From assembly GCA_037043455.1 (NCBI GenBank), contig JAWPHD010003087.1, forward strand, positions 62,001 to 126,000: DNA of 64,000 nucleotides, given 5' to 3'. The position numbers and the translations under genes were made by a program. The number at the start of each line of letters is the position of its first letter. The stretch's first letter is position 1. Below are positions 1 to 12,500 of the stretch, in pieces. Source of the stretch: Cyrtodaria siliqua (Eukaryota; Mollusca; Bivalvia; Adapedonta; Hiatellidae). The notes under the pieces were generated by a model. That model saw only the letters and a list, made by a program, of their open reading frames with translations. It made no database searches and was not told the DNA's origin.

Positions 1-355
1 TAAAAGATTAATTGTTAAAAGCGAAATTACATTACAGGAGGACACTACAAAACAATTGTAAAATTATTCAGCATAATATGATACATTTTAGACAAACTTT
101 CTTCTGTAAATGTATCCAAAACAAAACTATACTGAGAAAGTAAGAGTGGGGAAATGTTGTTTACCGCAAAATAAATATAAAAAAAAATAATAAATTGTGC
201 CCTGTTATAGAAGGAGGAAGGGAACAAAAATTAAAGGGCATATTTACGTTTGACCTATGATTGATTATAAACTTCATAATGGATCATCACAATCGAATGC
301 TTGAGTAACTAATGATCTGTTACAATTGATTAATCGGTACATCACTATGACCTAC

Positions 356-503
356 CTTCAGATCTGATAACGAGTTCCACGTTAGGGAGTGTGGCACACA
401 CATTCATCACGTCCTGATACTGGCTGTCGTTCAGTGATCGCAGCAATGCTCGCCTCTCCTCCTCGTCCATGGCCACCATATCCCGTATATGCTGTATGTT
501 TCT
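356..503 (-). CDS. SEC63: SEC63 exon 13 (last exon in window)
   Basis: Encodes residues 406-454, beginning RNIQHIRDMVAMDEEERR and ending in ...ELVIRSE, matching the Sec63 segment after the ENCMKLSQ block. Acceptor attacag at the high-coordinate side, donor gtaggt below 356. Phase 0 in, phase 1 out, so the next exon lies off the left edge. Confidence 0.93.
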
Positions 504-3500
504 CTGTAATGCAAAGTTACACGGTTTACTTCCGGCCATGTATGGTACGAGACGATTACTATATTAAAAAATTTAATTGATCGCCCACTGCCTCCAGAAG
601 GATTTTGTAATATAATGAATCTGATATGTACAGTCAAACCTGTGTTTAATAGTGGTCACCTCTATTTAGCAACCACCTATTATTTAAAGCAGCCACATTT
701 TCTATATCCCGTTTGTTTCAAACAATGTTAATGTAAATCAGCCTTTATTAAGCAGCCACCTGCCTTTAGAGGTCACTATTGGTCTTTCCCTTGAGTGGCT
801 GCTTAATACAGGTTTGACTGTATATTCGTTGACAAAAGTCAATTTACCATACTAATATCAAAAGGATAATAATATAACCTTTTAATTTTTTCATCCAATT
901 TGGCTTATGTATAGTCACTGACAAGACATCTCACTATACCAATATCAAAAGGTCAAGGTCACATTCAAGGTCAAAAGTCATAGTTTAAAAGTTAGGATGA
1001 AACATACGGTAAATGCAAAAGCTTAAACATTATCTATGACCTTTTCATTTTTTCATCTAATTTTGCTTATTATATTCACAGACAAGACATCTCACCGTAC
1101 CAAACTCAAAGGGTCATGGTCGTATTCAAGGTCAGAGTATGTATTCAAGGTCAGAGTCCTGACTGTATTCAAGGTCAGAGTCTGTATTCAAGGTCAGTCT
1201 GTATTCACAAGTCAAATTAAATCTGCAGCGGGTGGACCTTACCGTCTGTGACAACTACTTGTCTATATAGCAGGAAGCAGGAGTTGTGTAATAAATAAAG
1301 ATGTGAACACATTATAGATTTGGTTGGGATTTAAAAATAAAAACAAAGGTTTTATATTTGACGAGTAACCTCAATTGAAACAAATTTTCCATAAGGCCCT
1401 AAAATGCCATCTGCTGACATGTAGCATTTAACTGATATTTAACGTGTATGCATTTGTATTCAATCATCATATGACATGCAAGAGCTGAGCATCGCCTGCC
1501 AGGCATATACGCACGTCTTTGGCAAGGTTAAGTTCCATGTTCAATTTTTTCAAAGGACAATAACTAAAGCGAACTATCACTGAGGGTGATGAATATCCCC
1601 ACTTTTGGAAAACAGTTGTTATGTGTATCTACCCATTCAAAACTGTTTGAGAAATAAAGCAATAAAAATGTGTTATGTGACTTGATAAAAATGTGTTACA
1701 GCATGCGGCGCAACAAAAATGTGACATTACGGACACCGTGATTCCTGTATAGCCCCCACTTTATAAAAGCGGGGGTATAAAACATACGAATCAGAGAGTT
1801 ATTGGATTGTCTAAGATGTATTCATTGGGTCATGATGAAGATGTGTGCAAAGTTTCGTTTCAAGCAAAATTAAGTTCCAGGTTATATCTTTTTTCAAAGG
1901 GGAATAAGTCAAAAAATATTAGAGAGTTATGGGCCAGTATCAGATGTATTCATTGAATCATGCTGAAGACGTGTACAAAGTGTCACTGTTGTAGACATTA
2001 TACTTTGAAAGTTATTAGCCACAATCAGTTGTCAGGTAAAAGTTAACCGACAGACTGATCGACCGACGGAAAACGCCACGACATAATACGTCATATAACA
2101 AATACCACCCAGCTCGGCACTCCTGGTTTACGCTACAAAAGTAACAAAAAAAACCTGAATATTAACAAAGCCTACCTTTTTAGTAACAAAATGTCTGAGC
2201 ATGTCAGGACGAACATGTGGTAGCTGTAGAAGGGGACTGGACTTGGCATCTAGGCCCTGGGTTATCATCTGTGACAATTTCATACAGTTCTCAACAGTGT
2301 CTAGACGCGGCATCTCCTGTGGACCTGTACAAAATGGTAAAGGAAAACTATTTCTGACCTAAGTTACCAAGAGGAACTATTTCTGAACTCAAGTTGCCAA
2401 GGGTATCATATCTGACCTCAAGTTACCAAGAGGAACCCAGGGCTCAACCTAGGCAAGGAATTTAGGGAGAAGTCACTTCTCCCTCAAGTGATTTTAGGGA
2501 GAAGTGGAGAGAATTTAGGGAGACTTCACGCGACGTGTATACGTAGACAACGGTGGAATAGTCATCACCATGTATATCGAAGTGCAGTGAATACAGTGTA
2601 ATGCACACTAATTCTTTTTACTCTATAATATGAGCTTGAAATATTGATGCAAATTTCTATGATAATGGATTTATTACTAAACTGTACCTTTTTAAAAAAA
2701 AAAAAAAATGTTTTTTTTTAATTTTTCGGCGACTTTAACTTCGCTTTGATGTGCTGCCAAGGCGAAGTCAAGAGATCGCGGGCGCGTTCTTCGCCCGAAT
2801 CGCCCTGTAGATTGAGCCCTGGAACCATATCTGACCTCAAGTTACCAAAAGGAACCATATCTGACCTCAAGTTACCAAGAGGAACAATATCTGACCTCAA
2901 GTTACCAAGAGGAACCATATCTGACCTCAATTTACCAAGAGGAACCATATCTGACCTCAAGTTACCAAGAGGAACCATATCTGACCTCAAGTTACCAAGA
3001 GGAACAATATCTGACTTCAAGTTACCAAGATGAACCATATGACGAACCATATCTGACCTCAATTTACCAAGAGGAACCATATCTGACCTCAAGTTATCAA
3101 CAGAACCATATCTGACCTCAAGTTACCAAGAGGAACCATATCTGACCTCAAGTTACCAAGAGGAACCATATCTGACCTCAAGTTACCAAGAGGAACCATA
3201 TCTGACCTCAAGTTATCAAGAGGAACAATATCTGATCCAAGTTATCAAGAGGAACCATATTTTACCTCAAGTTACCAAGGAGAACCATGGTGCTGGCTAC
3301 AAGCTGGGAGGAGGTTTGATATGACTTATGTTGTCTAGTCATGGTGCTGGCTACAAGCTGGGAGGCATTTGATGACTTATGTTGTCTAGCCATGGTGCTG
3401 GCTACAAGCTGGGAGGGCGTTTGATGACTTATGTTGTCTAGCCATGGTGCTGGCTACAAGCTGGGAGGGCGTTTGATGACTTATGTTGTCTAGCCATGGT

Positions 3501-6500
3501 GCTGGCTACAAGCTGGGAGGCATTTGATGACTTATGTTGTCTAGCCATGGTGCTGACTACAAGCTGGGAGGCATTTGATGACTTATGTTGTCTAGCCATG
3601 GTGCTGGCTACAAGCTGGGAGGGCGTTTGATGACTTATGTTGTCTAGCCATGGTGCTGGCTACAAGCTGGGAGGGGGTTTGATACGACATGTTGTCTAGC
3701 AATGGTGCTGGCTACAAGCGCGGAGGGCGTTTAATAAGACATGTTGTCTAGCCATTGTGCTGGCAACAAGCTGGGAGTGGGGTTGATGACTTATGTTGTC
3801 TAGCCATGGTGCTGGCAACAAGCTGGGAGGAGGTTTGATAAGACTTGTTGTCTAGCCATAGTGCTGGCTATAAGCTGGGAGTGCATTTGATGACTTATGT
3901 TGTCTAGCCATGGTGCTGGCTACAGGTTTGGAGGGTGTTTGATAAGACGTTGTCTAGCCATGGTGCTGGCTACAAGCTGGGTATGTTGTCTAGCCATAGT
4001 GCTGGCTATAAGCTGGGAGTGCATTTGATGACTTATGTTGTCTAGCCATGGTGCTGGCTATAAGCTTGGGGGCGTTTGATAAGACGTCTAGCCATTGTGC
4101 TGGCTACAAGCTGGGAGGAGGTTTGATAAGACTTGTTGTCTAGCCATGATGCTAGCTACAAGCTGGGAGTGCATTTGATGACTTATGTTGTCTAGCCATG
4201 GTGCTGGCTACAGGTTTGGAGGGTGTTTGATAAGACGTTGTCTAGCCATGGTGCTGGCTACAAGCTGGGTATGTTGTCTAGCCATGGTGCTGGCTACAAG
4301 CTGGGAGGGGGTTTGATAAGACTTTACGTTGTCTAGCCATGGTGCTGGCTACAAGCTAGGAGGGGGTTTGACGACTTATGTTTCTAGCCATGATGCTGGC
4401 AACAAGCTGGGAGTAGGTTTGATAAGACATATTGTCTAGCCATGGTGTTGGCTACAAGCTGGGTATGTTGTCTAGCCATGGTGCTGGCTACAAGCTGGGA
4501 GGGCATTTGATGACTTATGTTGTCTAGCCATGGTGCTGGCTACAAGCTTGGAGGGCGTTTGATGACGTCTAGCCAAGGTGCTGGCTAGAAGCTGGGAGGG
4601 CATTTGATGACATGTTGTCTAGCCATGGTGCTGGCTACAAGCTGGGAGGGGGTTTGATAAGACTTTACATTGTCTAGCCATGGTGCTGGCTACAAGCTGG
4701 GAGGGGGTTTGATGACATGTTGTCTAGCCATGGTGCTGGCAACAAGCTGGGAGTAGATTTGATATGACATATTGTCTAGCCATGGTGCTGGCTACAAGCT
4801 GGGAGGGCATTTGATGACTTATGTTGTCTAGCCATGGTGCTGGCTACAAGCTTGGAGGGTGTTTGATAAGACATTTTCTAGCCATGGTGCTGGCTAGAAG
4901 CTGGGAGGGCGTTTGATGACTTATGTTGTGTAGCCATGGTGCTGGCTACAAGCTGGAAGTGGTTTAGTTTAAACTTATTTATTTTACATCGATTGTAACG
5001 AAAGCTCTATGAACTTATTTGAATCACTCTCGATGTCTTCCTGGGTAGAACCAGTACTAAGCAATGCAGATAAAGTGTCTTGCTCAGGGACACAACGCAT
5101 ATGGCAATGACGGGAATCGAACCCACGACTTTTGGATCATGGGTCCAACGCTCTACCACTAGACCACCGCGCTCCTTGTCTAGCCATGGTGCTGGCTACA
5201 AGATGGGAGGGCGTTTCATGACATGTTGTCTAGCTATGGTCCTGGCTACAAGATGGGAGGGCATTTGATGACTTATGTTGTCTAGTCATGCTGCTGGCTA
5301 CAAGCTGGGAGGAGGTTTGATCTGGTTATGTTGTCTGGCCAGGGCCCTGGCTACAAGCTGGGAGGGGTTTAATACTTATGTTATCTGGCCATGGCGCTCG
5401 CTTCAAGCTGGGAGGGGTTTATTACTTATGTTGTCTGGCCATGGCACTGGCTACAAGCTGGGAGGGGTTTGATTTATTACTTACGTTGTCTGGCCATGGC
5501 ACTGGCTACTAGCTGTGAGAGAATGTTGACCATTTCGTTAATCAGTGCAGGGCATTTCTGCAGTATATATTTACGATCTGAAATAAACATACAAGCATCA
5601 ATGTAGTAAAGAAGAAATAGCACACAGAACTGTATCAACAACTTGGCTTGCAGTTACATATTGAAAAAATACTTTAAGGTAAAGAAGCATGCTTTAATAA
5701 AATACTTTGTTTCTTAATATCAGAAACTTGTTTCAATATTGAACAGTCAGTTGATTCGTGAATAATAAGGATTTTTAATATATGAATGGTGTTTTACTTC
5801 ATTTTTAGCACATGCTAGGCCATATATGACAGTTGATTTGTTCGCGGTAGCAGTAGACCACCCCATTTTTCCTGGATAGAACCAGTACTAGATACCTCCC
5901 ATCATTGGTAAGAATCGACACTTTCTCACTTGACAAGTCGAGCTCCCAGTGGGATTCGAACCCGCAGCGATGAGAGGCGAGAAAGTTGTAGAATCAATGT
6001 CTTTACTATCCTGGCTACAGAGGCACAATAATAAGGAAAACTCAATGTATAGGAGAGATATATAACTTGTCCTCTTAAAGTCCATAATTCATCACCACAT
6101 TTACACAATAACACGTGTTTCTGTTCATAATGCTTCCAGTCGCAAACGATGGCATGCTTATTGTCATTGATGACCATATGCACTCTGAGACAGCCCACTG
6201 GCCAAGGGGGGCGTAAGAATGTGTACCTACCTAGATCGAGTGAGTTTAGTGGCAGCTCCAGTCTGTTGAAGTGGGCATGTAGCAAGGCACGAGCCTTCAC
6301 ACTGTAGCCAAAACACAGAGGGCGCTCTTTATTCTTCTCATCCAGGTTAGGCAACTGCTTCATCAACTGACAAATAAAAACAGATATATCAATAACCGAC
6401 CCATCCGAGTATGAGGTATGTCAATTGCCTATTTTTTATTTATCTGATATTAATACGCAAGACTGATAAAAGACAAGACTGTAAAAATATACCAGTATCT

Positions 6501-9500
6501 GACTGTCCTCACATCTTGTAGCATAGCAGTAATGCTCAATGACAAATTAAAAACTTTAAAAATTAAAAGAACTGAAACAAAGGTAAATTATTCAGACAGA
6601 GATACATGACACAAAGTGACATGAAAATCTGCAAAAACACATAACACAAATTGGCATGAAAATATGCAAACATACACAACACAAATTGACATGAAAATAT
6701 GCAAACACACAACACAAATTGACAGGAAAATATGCAAACACACACAACACAAATCGGCATGAAAATATGCAAACACACACAACACAAATTGACAAGAAAA
6801 TATGCAGCAAACACACATCACAAATTGACACGAAAATATGCAAACACACACAACACAATCTGACAGGAAAATATGCAAACACACATAACATAAATTTACA
6901 TTAAAATATGCAAACACACAAATTGACAGAAAAAATATTCAGACAGGCATACACAATACAAATTGACCGGAAAATATGCAAACACACACAACACAAATTA
7001 ACATATCGATGTCAGTGCTCACACTGGCCATTTTAAATTAATAGCCACACATTTTTTAGTTAAGAAAATAATAGCCAACTTTAATGCGTAAGAAAATTCG
7101 GTCAGTCGTAAGAGCCAAATTTTCAATCAGGTTTTATTAGACTATCAGGGCCTCCTCTGGCTATATTTTTCCTTTTTTCACCACTTTCTCCAAGTGAAAG
7201 AAGTAGGAGCCTAGACTAGAATTCATTTATAAGTAGGATTCCAGGAACTCCTTACACATTGATAAAACAAAGAATGATGGATTAAATAATGAATAGAAAT
7301 ATACTTTATGTATCTGTCATCTATATATATCGTTTTTCTTTCCACCAACATGTATTTGTAAAGTACAGTTTTTCTCATTCGATTATGTAAAAAAAAAAAA
7401 TCAAAAAAAAAAATCCGAAATTATGTACCATCCGAAGTACTATGACACCGCAATTTTACGGCCTGAAATTTTTTTAAATCATTTAATCGAAATACCATCA
7501 ATTTTTCATGCATTAACGTGTTTTGAATGCCAAAAATGGTCTTTCTTATCAAAGGGGAAAGAAAACACAACCCTAATTGTAGGATAATGTAGTTTTATGT
7601 CATTAATTGTCGATCTCAAAGTTGTGACAAACTGAAACTGCCGACACGAAGCCAGGCACAATATTCAAACTTCTTATTGTTTCAATGTTTTAATTACTTT
7701 ATTGCAAGTGTTTTCACAGTTCACAATACACATGGGAGTTTGCTACCTCTTGGGATCATGATGGGATAGCTTTTAATGCAGATGAAAGTAGCGACTATGT
7801 TCATAATAATGCGTGCACAAATTAATTTCATCTCTTCGTAGTTTGTGTACAGAAAAACAAACAGGAAACTGAACCTACTGTTGGATGTGTAACGGATTGT
7901 CTGATTGGTCAATCGCCCGAAAGATAACAAATTGGCTATACGGTCCATTAATCACATGATGTTTGCGTGTATCAACAATGCCGATTATCCGACAACGAAG
8001 TGCCAATTAAGGGAATTAACAACTTTTACAAGCGATAATTGATAAGCGCGTGGCGACAGCACAGGGGGCGTGAAAGGATTATGTAATGTTTATTGCGGGT
8101 CATTTATTACTTGGGGTGTCAAACAGACCATTATACGAACAATTTATAAAAAATAAAAAAATAAAAAAATTTTTTATTAAAATAAAATAATCGCCATTTC
8201 TTGTCGACATTTCTTTAAAATAATCGACAGTATTATAAAATAATCGCAAATGGCGACCATGGCGTATGGTAGCGTGAGCACTGAATGTTTAGACAAACAT
8301 AGCTACATAACACAAGCTGACCGATAAATATGCAAACATATACAACACGACTTGACTGGTAAATAATCAAGACAAACATACATAACACGACTTGACTGGT
8401 AAATAATCCAGACAAACATACACAACACAACTTGACTGGTAAATAATCCAGACATACACAACACGACTTGACTGGTAAATAATCCAGACAAACACAAACA
8501 TAGATGACACAAATTAACATGAATAAAACATATTTTACAATATATCAATAAGTACTAGTGACAACTGCTAAATGACCAACATAAATTAGAATATATGAAG
8601 TTTATAGGCATTATCTTCAAGAATAAATAACCTTTGACCTGTATATATCATTTACAACTACGTACTTACCACAGGGACTTCCTCATTGTCACTGGGTCGC
8701 TCCATAATCTCTGCGTTGTGGAACTTGTCAAACTCAAATGATGCACCCATAACCATGATCAATTCTGTTGGAAAGGAAGCAACATAGTCAAGACTGTTTA
8801 GAGTTAAGCCCAACATTCTATTCAAACATCCTGTTCGAATCTGATCTCACTTTTTAAATTATCGGCAATTTATTTATACGAAACATCATTCTGATACACA
8901 TCCTTCTGATACACATCCTTCTGATACACATCCTTCTGATACACATCCTTCTGATACACATCCTTCTGATACACATCCTTCTGATACACATCATTCTGAT
9001 ACACATCCTTCTGATACACATCATTCTGATACACATCATTCTGATACACATCCTTCTGATACACATCCTTCTGATACACATCATTCTGATACACATCCTT
9101 CTGATACACATCCTTCTGATACACATCCTTCTGATACACATCATACTGATACACATCATTCTGATACACATCCTTCTGATACACATCCTTCTGATACACA
9201 TCATTCTGATACACATCCTTCTGATACACATCATTCTGATACACATCATTCTGATACACATCCTTCTGATACACATCCTTCTGATACACATCCTTCTGAT
9301 ACACATCATTCTGATACACATCCTTCTGATACACATCATACTGATACACATCATTCTGATACACATCCTTCTGATACACATCCTTCTGATACACATCCTT
9401 CTGATACACATCATTCTGATACACATCCTTCTGATACACATCATTCTGATACACATCATTCTGATACACATCATTCTGATACACATGTGAGTTTGTTTTT

Positions 9501-12500
9501 GTCGTTTTGTTTCCTCTTTGATTTCCACACAATTCATGTTTCAAACGAGTCATGAATGACTGAGTCCAACCTCCTATATAGTATGTAATACTGTCATATC
9601 TACACAATTCATGTTTCAAACGAGTCATGAATGACTGAGTCCAACCTCCTATATAGTATGTAATACTGTCATATCTACACAATTCATGTTTCAAACGAGT
9701 CATGAATAACTGAGTCCAACCTCCTATATAGTATGTAATACTGACATATCTACACAATTCATGTTTCAAACGAGTCATGAATGACTGAGTCCAACCTCCT
9801 ATATAGTATGTAATACTGACATATCTACACAATTCATGTTTCAAACGAGTCATGAATAACTGAGTCCAACCTCCTATATAGTATGTAATACTGTCATATC
9901 TACACAATTCATGTTTCAAACGAGTCATGAATAACTGAGTCCAACCTCCTATATAGTATGTAATACTGACATATCTACACAATTCATGTTTCAAACGAGT
10001 CATGAATAACTGAGTCCAACCTCCTATATAGTATGTAATACTGTCATATCTACACAATTCATGTTTCAAACGAGTCATGAATAACTGAGTCCAACCTCCT
10101 ATATAGTATGTAATACTGACATATCTACACAATTCATGTTTCAAACGAGTCATGAATGACTGAGTCCAACCTCCTATATAGTATGTAATACTGACATATC
10201 TACACAATTCATGTTTCAAACGAGTCATGAATGACTGAGTCCAACCTCCTATATAGTATGTAATACTGTCATATCTACACAATTCATGTTTCAAACGAGT
10301 CATGAATGACTGAGTCCAACCTCCTATATAGTATGTAATACTGTCATATCTACACAATTCATGTTTCAAACGAGTCATGAATAACTGAGTCCAACCTCCT
10401 ATATAGTATGTAATACTGACATATCTACACAATTCATGTTTCAAACGAGTCATGAATGACTGAGTCCAACCTCCTATATAGTATGTAATACTGACATATC
10501 TACACAATTCATGTTTCAAACGAGTCATGAATAACTGAGTCCAACCTCCTATATAGTATGTAATACTGTCATATCTACACAATTCATGTTTCAAACGAGT
10601 CATGAATAACTGAGTCCAACCTCCTATATAGTATGTAATACTGACATATCTACACAATTCATGTTTCAAACGAGTCATGAATAACTGAGTCCAACCTCCT
10701 ATATAGTATGTAATACTGTCATATCTACACAATTCATGTTTCAAACGAGTCATGAATAACTGAGTCCAACCTCCTATATAGTATGTAATACTGTCATATC
10801 TACACAATTCATGTTTCAAACGAGTCATGAATAACTGAGTCCAACCTCCTATATAGTATGTAATACTGTCATATCTACACAATTCATGTTTCAAACGAGT
10901 CATGAATGACTGAGTCCAACCTCCTATATAGTATGTAATACTGACATATCTACACAATTCATGTTTCAAACGAGTCATGAATAACTGAGTCCAACCTCCT
11001 ATATAGTATGTAATACTGACATATCTACACAATTCATGTTTCAAACGAGTCATGAATAACTGAGTCCAACCTCCTATATAGTATGTAATACTGTCATATC
11101 TACACAATTCATGTTTCAAACGAGTCATGAATGACTGAGTCCAACCTCCTATATAGTATGTAATACTGTCATATCTACACAATTCATGTTTCAAACGAGT
11201 CATGAATGACTGAGTCCAACCTCCTATATAGTATCTAATACTGACATATCTTTGTAGTAATAATTCTATTTGCTTTATTTCAATCAACAGATTTATTTGT
11301 GGAGTTTTCTGAACTAAGTAATTTGAAACTGATATATAGTCATTAAACTCTGAAAGATGTGTGAATGTTCCGCTACACCTACATTTTATCAATTAGATTT
11401 CAATAATGCAGGTATTGTATTTTCCCTAACAGAAGCGCCCGGGCGCTATGCAAAGTGGGTGGGTGAATTCTATCAAGGGAGGCATTTTTATTGGGATAAA
11501 TAACACAAGACATGATTGTCTTCAACAGAATATATCAGTTAAAAAATCGACTTACTTTTGAGTATCATTCGAGGATTCTTGCTGAAGAAGTACATGTAGA
11601 GACGTGTTGTGTCCAGCAGCACCTGATCCTTGCTGAACTTTATTGATCTATACCACCACACACCCTACAGATGAACACATAGGTTGTTTCAATTAATTAT
11701 TAAACTCTACTTGGACATTTGTATTAAAGGGAATGTTGGCATAGATATTCAAATTTTATTAATGGGAGTTTTGAAAAGCTTGGAAAAGGATGAACTAATT
11801 CTCTAAATCCGAAAAAGGTCACTTCGCCCCCGCCCACTAATAATAATACACTAATAATGCAATTACAGTGTCAGTTTTTCATACTTTTGCACATTAATTG
11901 GTATAATAGTCATCTAATAAAGAGATAAACAGCATGTCAAACGATTTATTATATTAACTCGGGACGTCTTCCCTGGGGTTCGGGTTGGAGGGGGTGGGTG
12001 GAGGGTAACGGGGTCAATTTATTTAAAGATTATTTCTCAAACATTTTGATGACAGTGGGGTGGGGGAAGGGGGTGGGGGGAGTGACCTGTGTGAATAAAA
12101 CGTGGGTATTTTACGATGGCCACACCGTCGAATTCGTTCTAATTATTATTATTAGTATATGTGTTGAACCAAGGTTTTAATCAATTCAATTCACTGTTAC
12201 ACCTGCCCAGACTAGAGGTACTGTAGAGGTACTCACCACAACTGCTGGCATGATGACCATAAATAAGACGATGTACACCAGCAGTACCTGTAATATACAT
12301 GATGACAAATGCAGTTGTAATAAAGTCGTGGTCAGATTTACACAGAATCAGAACCGAATATAATCCCACATTCCATTCCCCTGGAGGGAGGTATCTTTCA
12401 GGGTATACTCAAATTAAACAATCTTATTCCTTAGTTCTGCATTTTCCTCCAAGAAGAGGTCAAAATTAGCAGTCATACTCACCAATTAAGATAATTTCAT

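Larger units (their letters stand above)
504..2175. other. SEC63 intron 12: no gene, degenerate dispersed repeats
   Basis: No exon seen. Contains a TA-flanked MITE (631-820), two diverged copies of a ~120-150 bp repeat (about 880-1135) with 'caaggtcaaggtcac' style sequence, a short tandem run of 'gtattcaaggtcagagt' (about 1122-1207), and another diverged pair around 1500-2050. Confidence 0.6.

Noticed and set aside
2718..3092. Frames of GTISDLKLPR / LRSDMVPLGN repeats as repetitive proteins
   Set aside because: Product of the 30-bp intronic array, open on both strands, running into a transposon.
5080..5175. Functional tRNA gene (minus strand) in SEC63 intron 11
   Set aside because: A tRNA-like head is fused to a SINE body and tail, so it is a retroposon. 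The same reasoning rejects tRNA-Thr at 33124-33196.
8870..11392. 840-codon minus-strand open frame as a gene
   Set aside because: It lies inside SEC63 intron 8, consists only of 75-bp and 15-bp repeats that are multiples of three, and shows no synonymous-biased variation.
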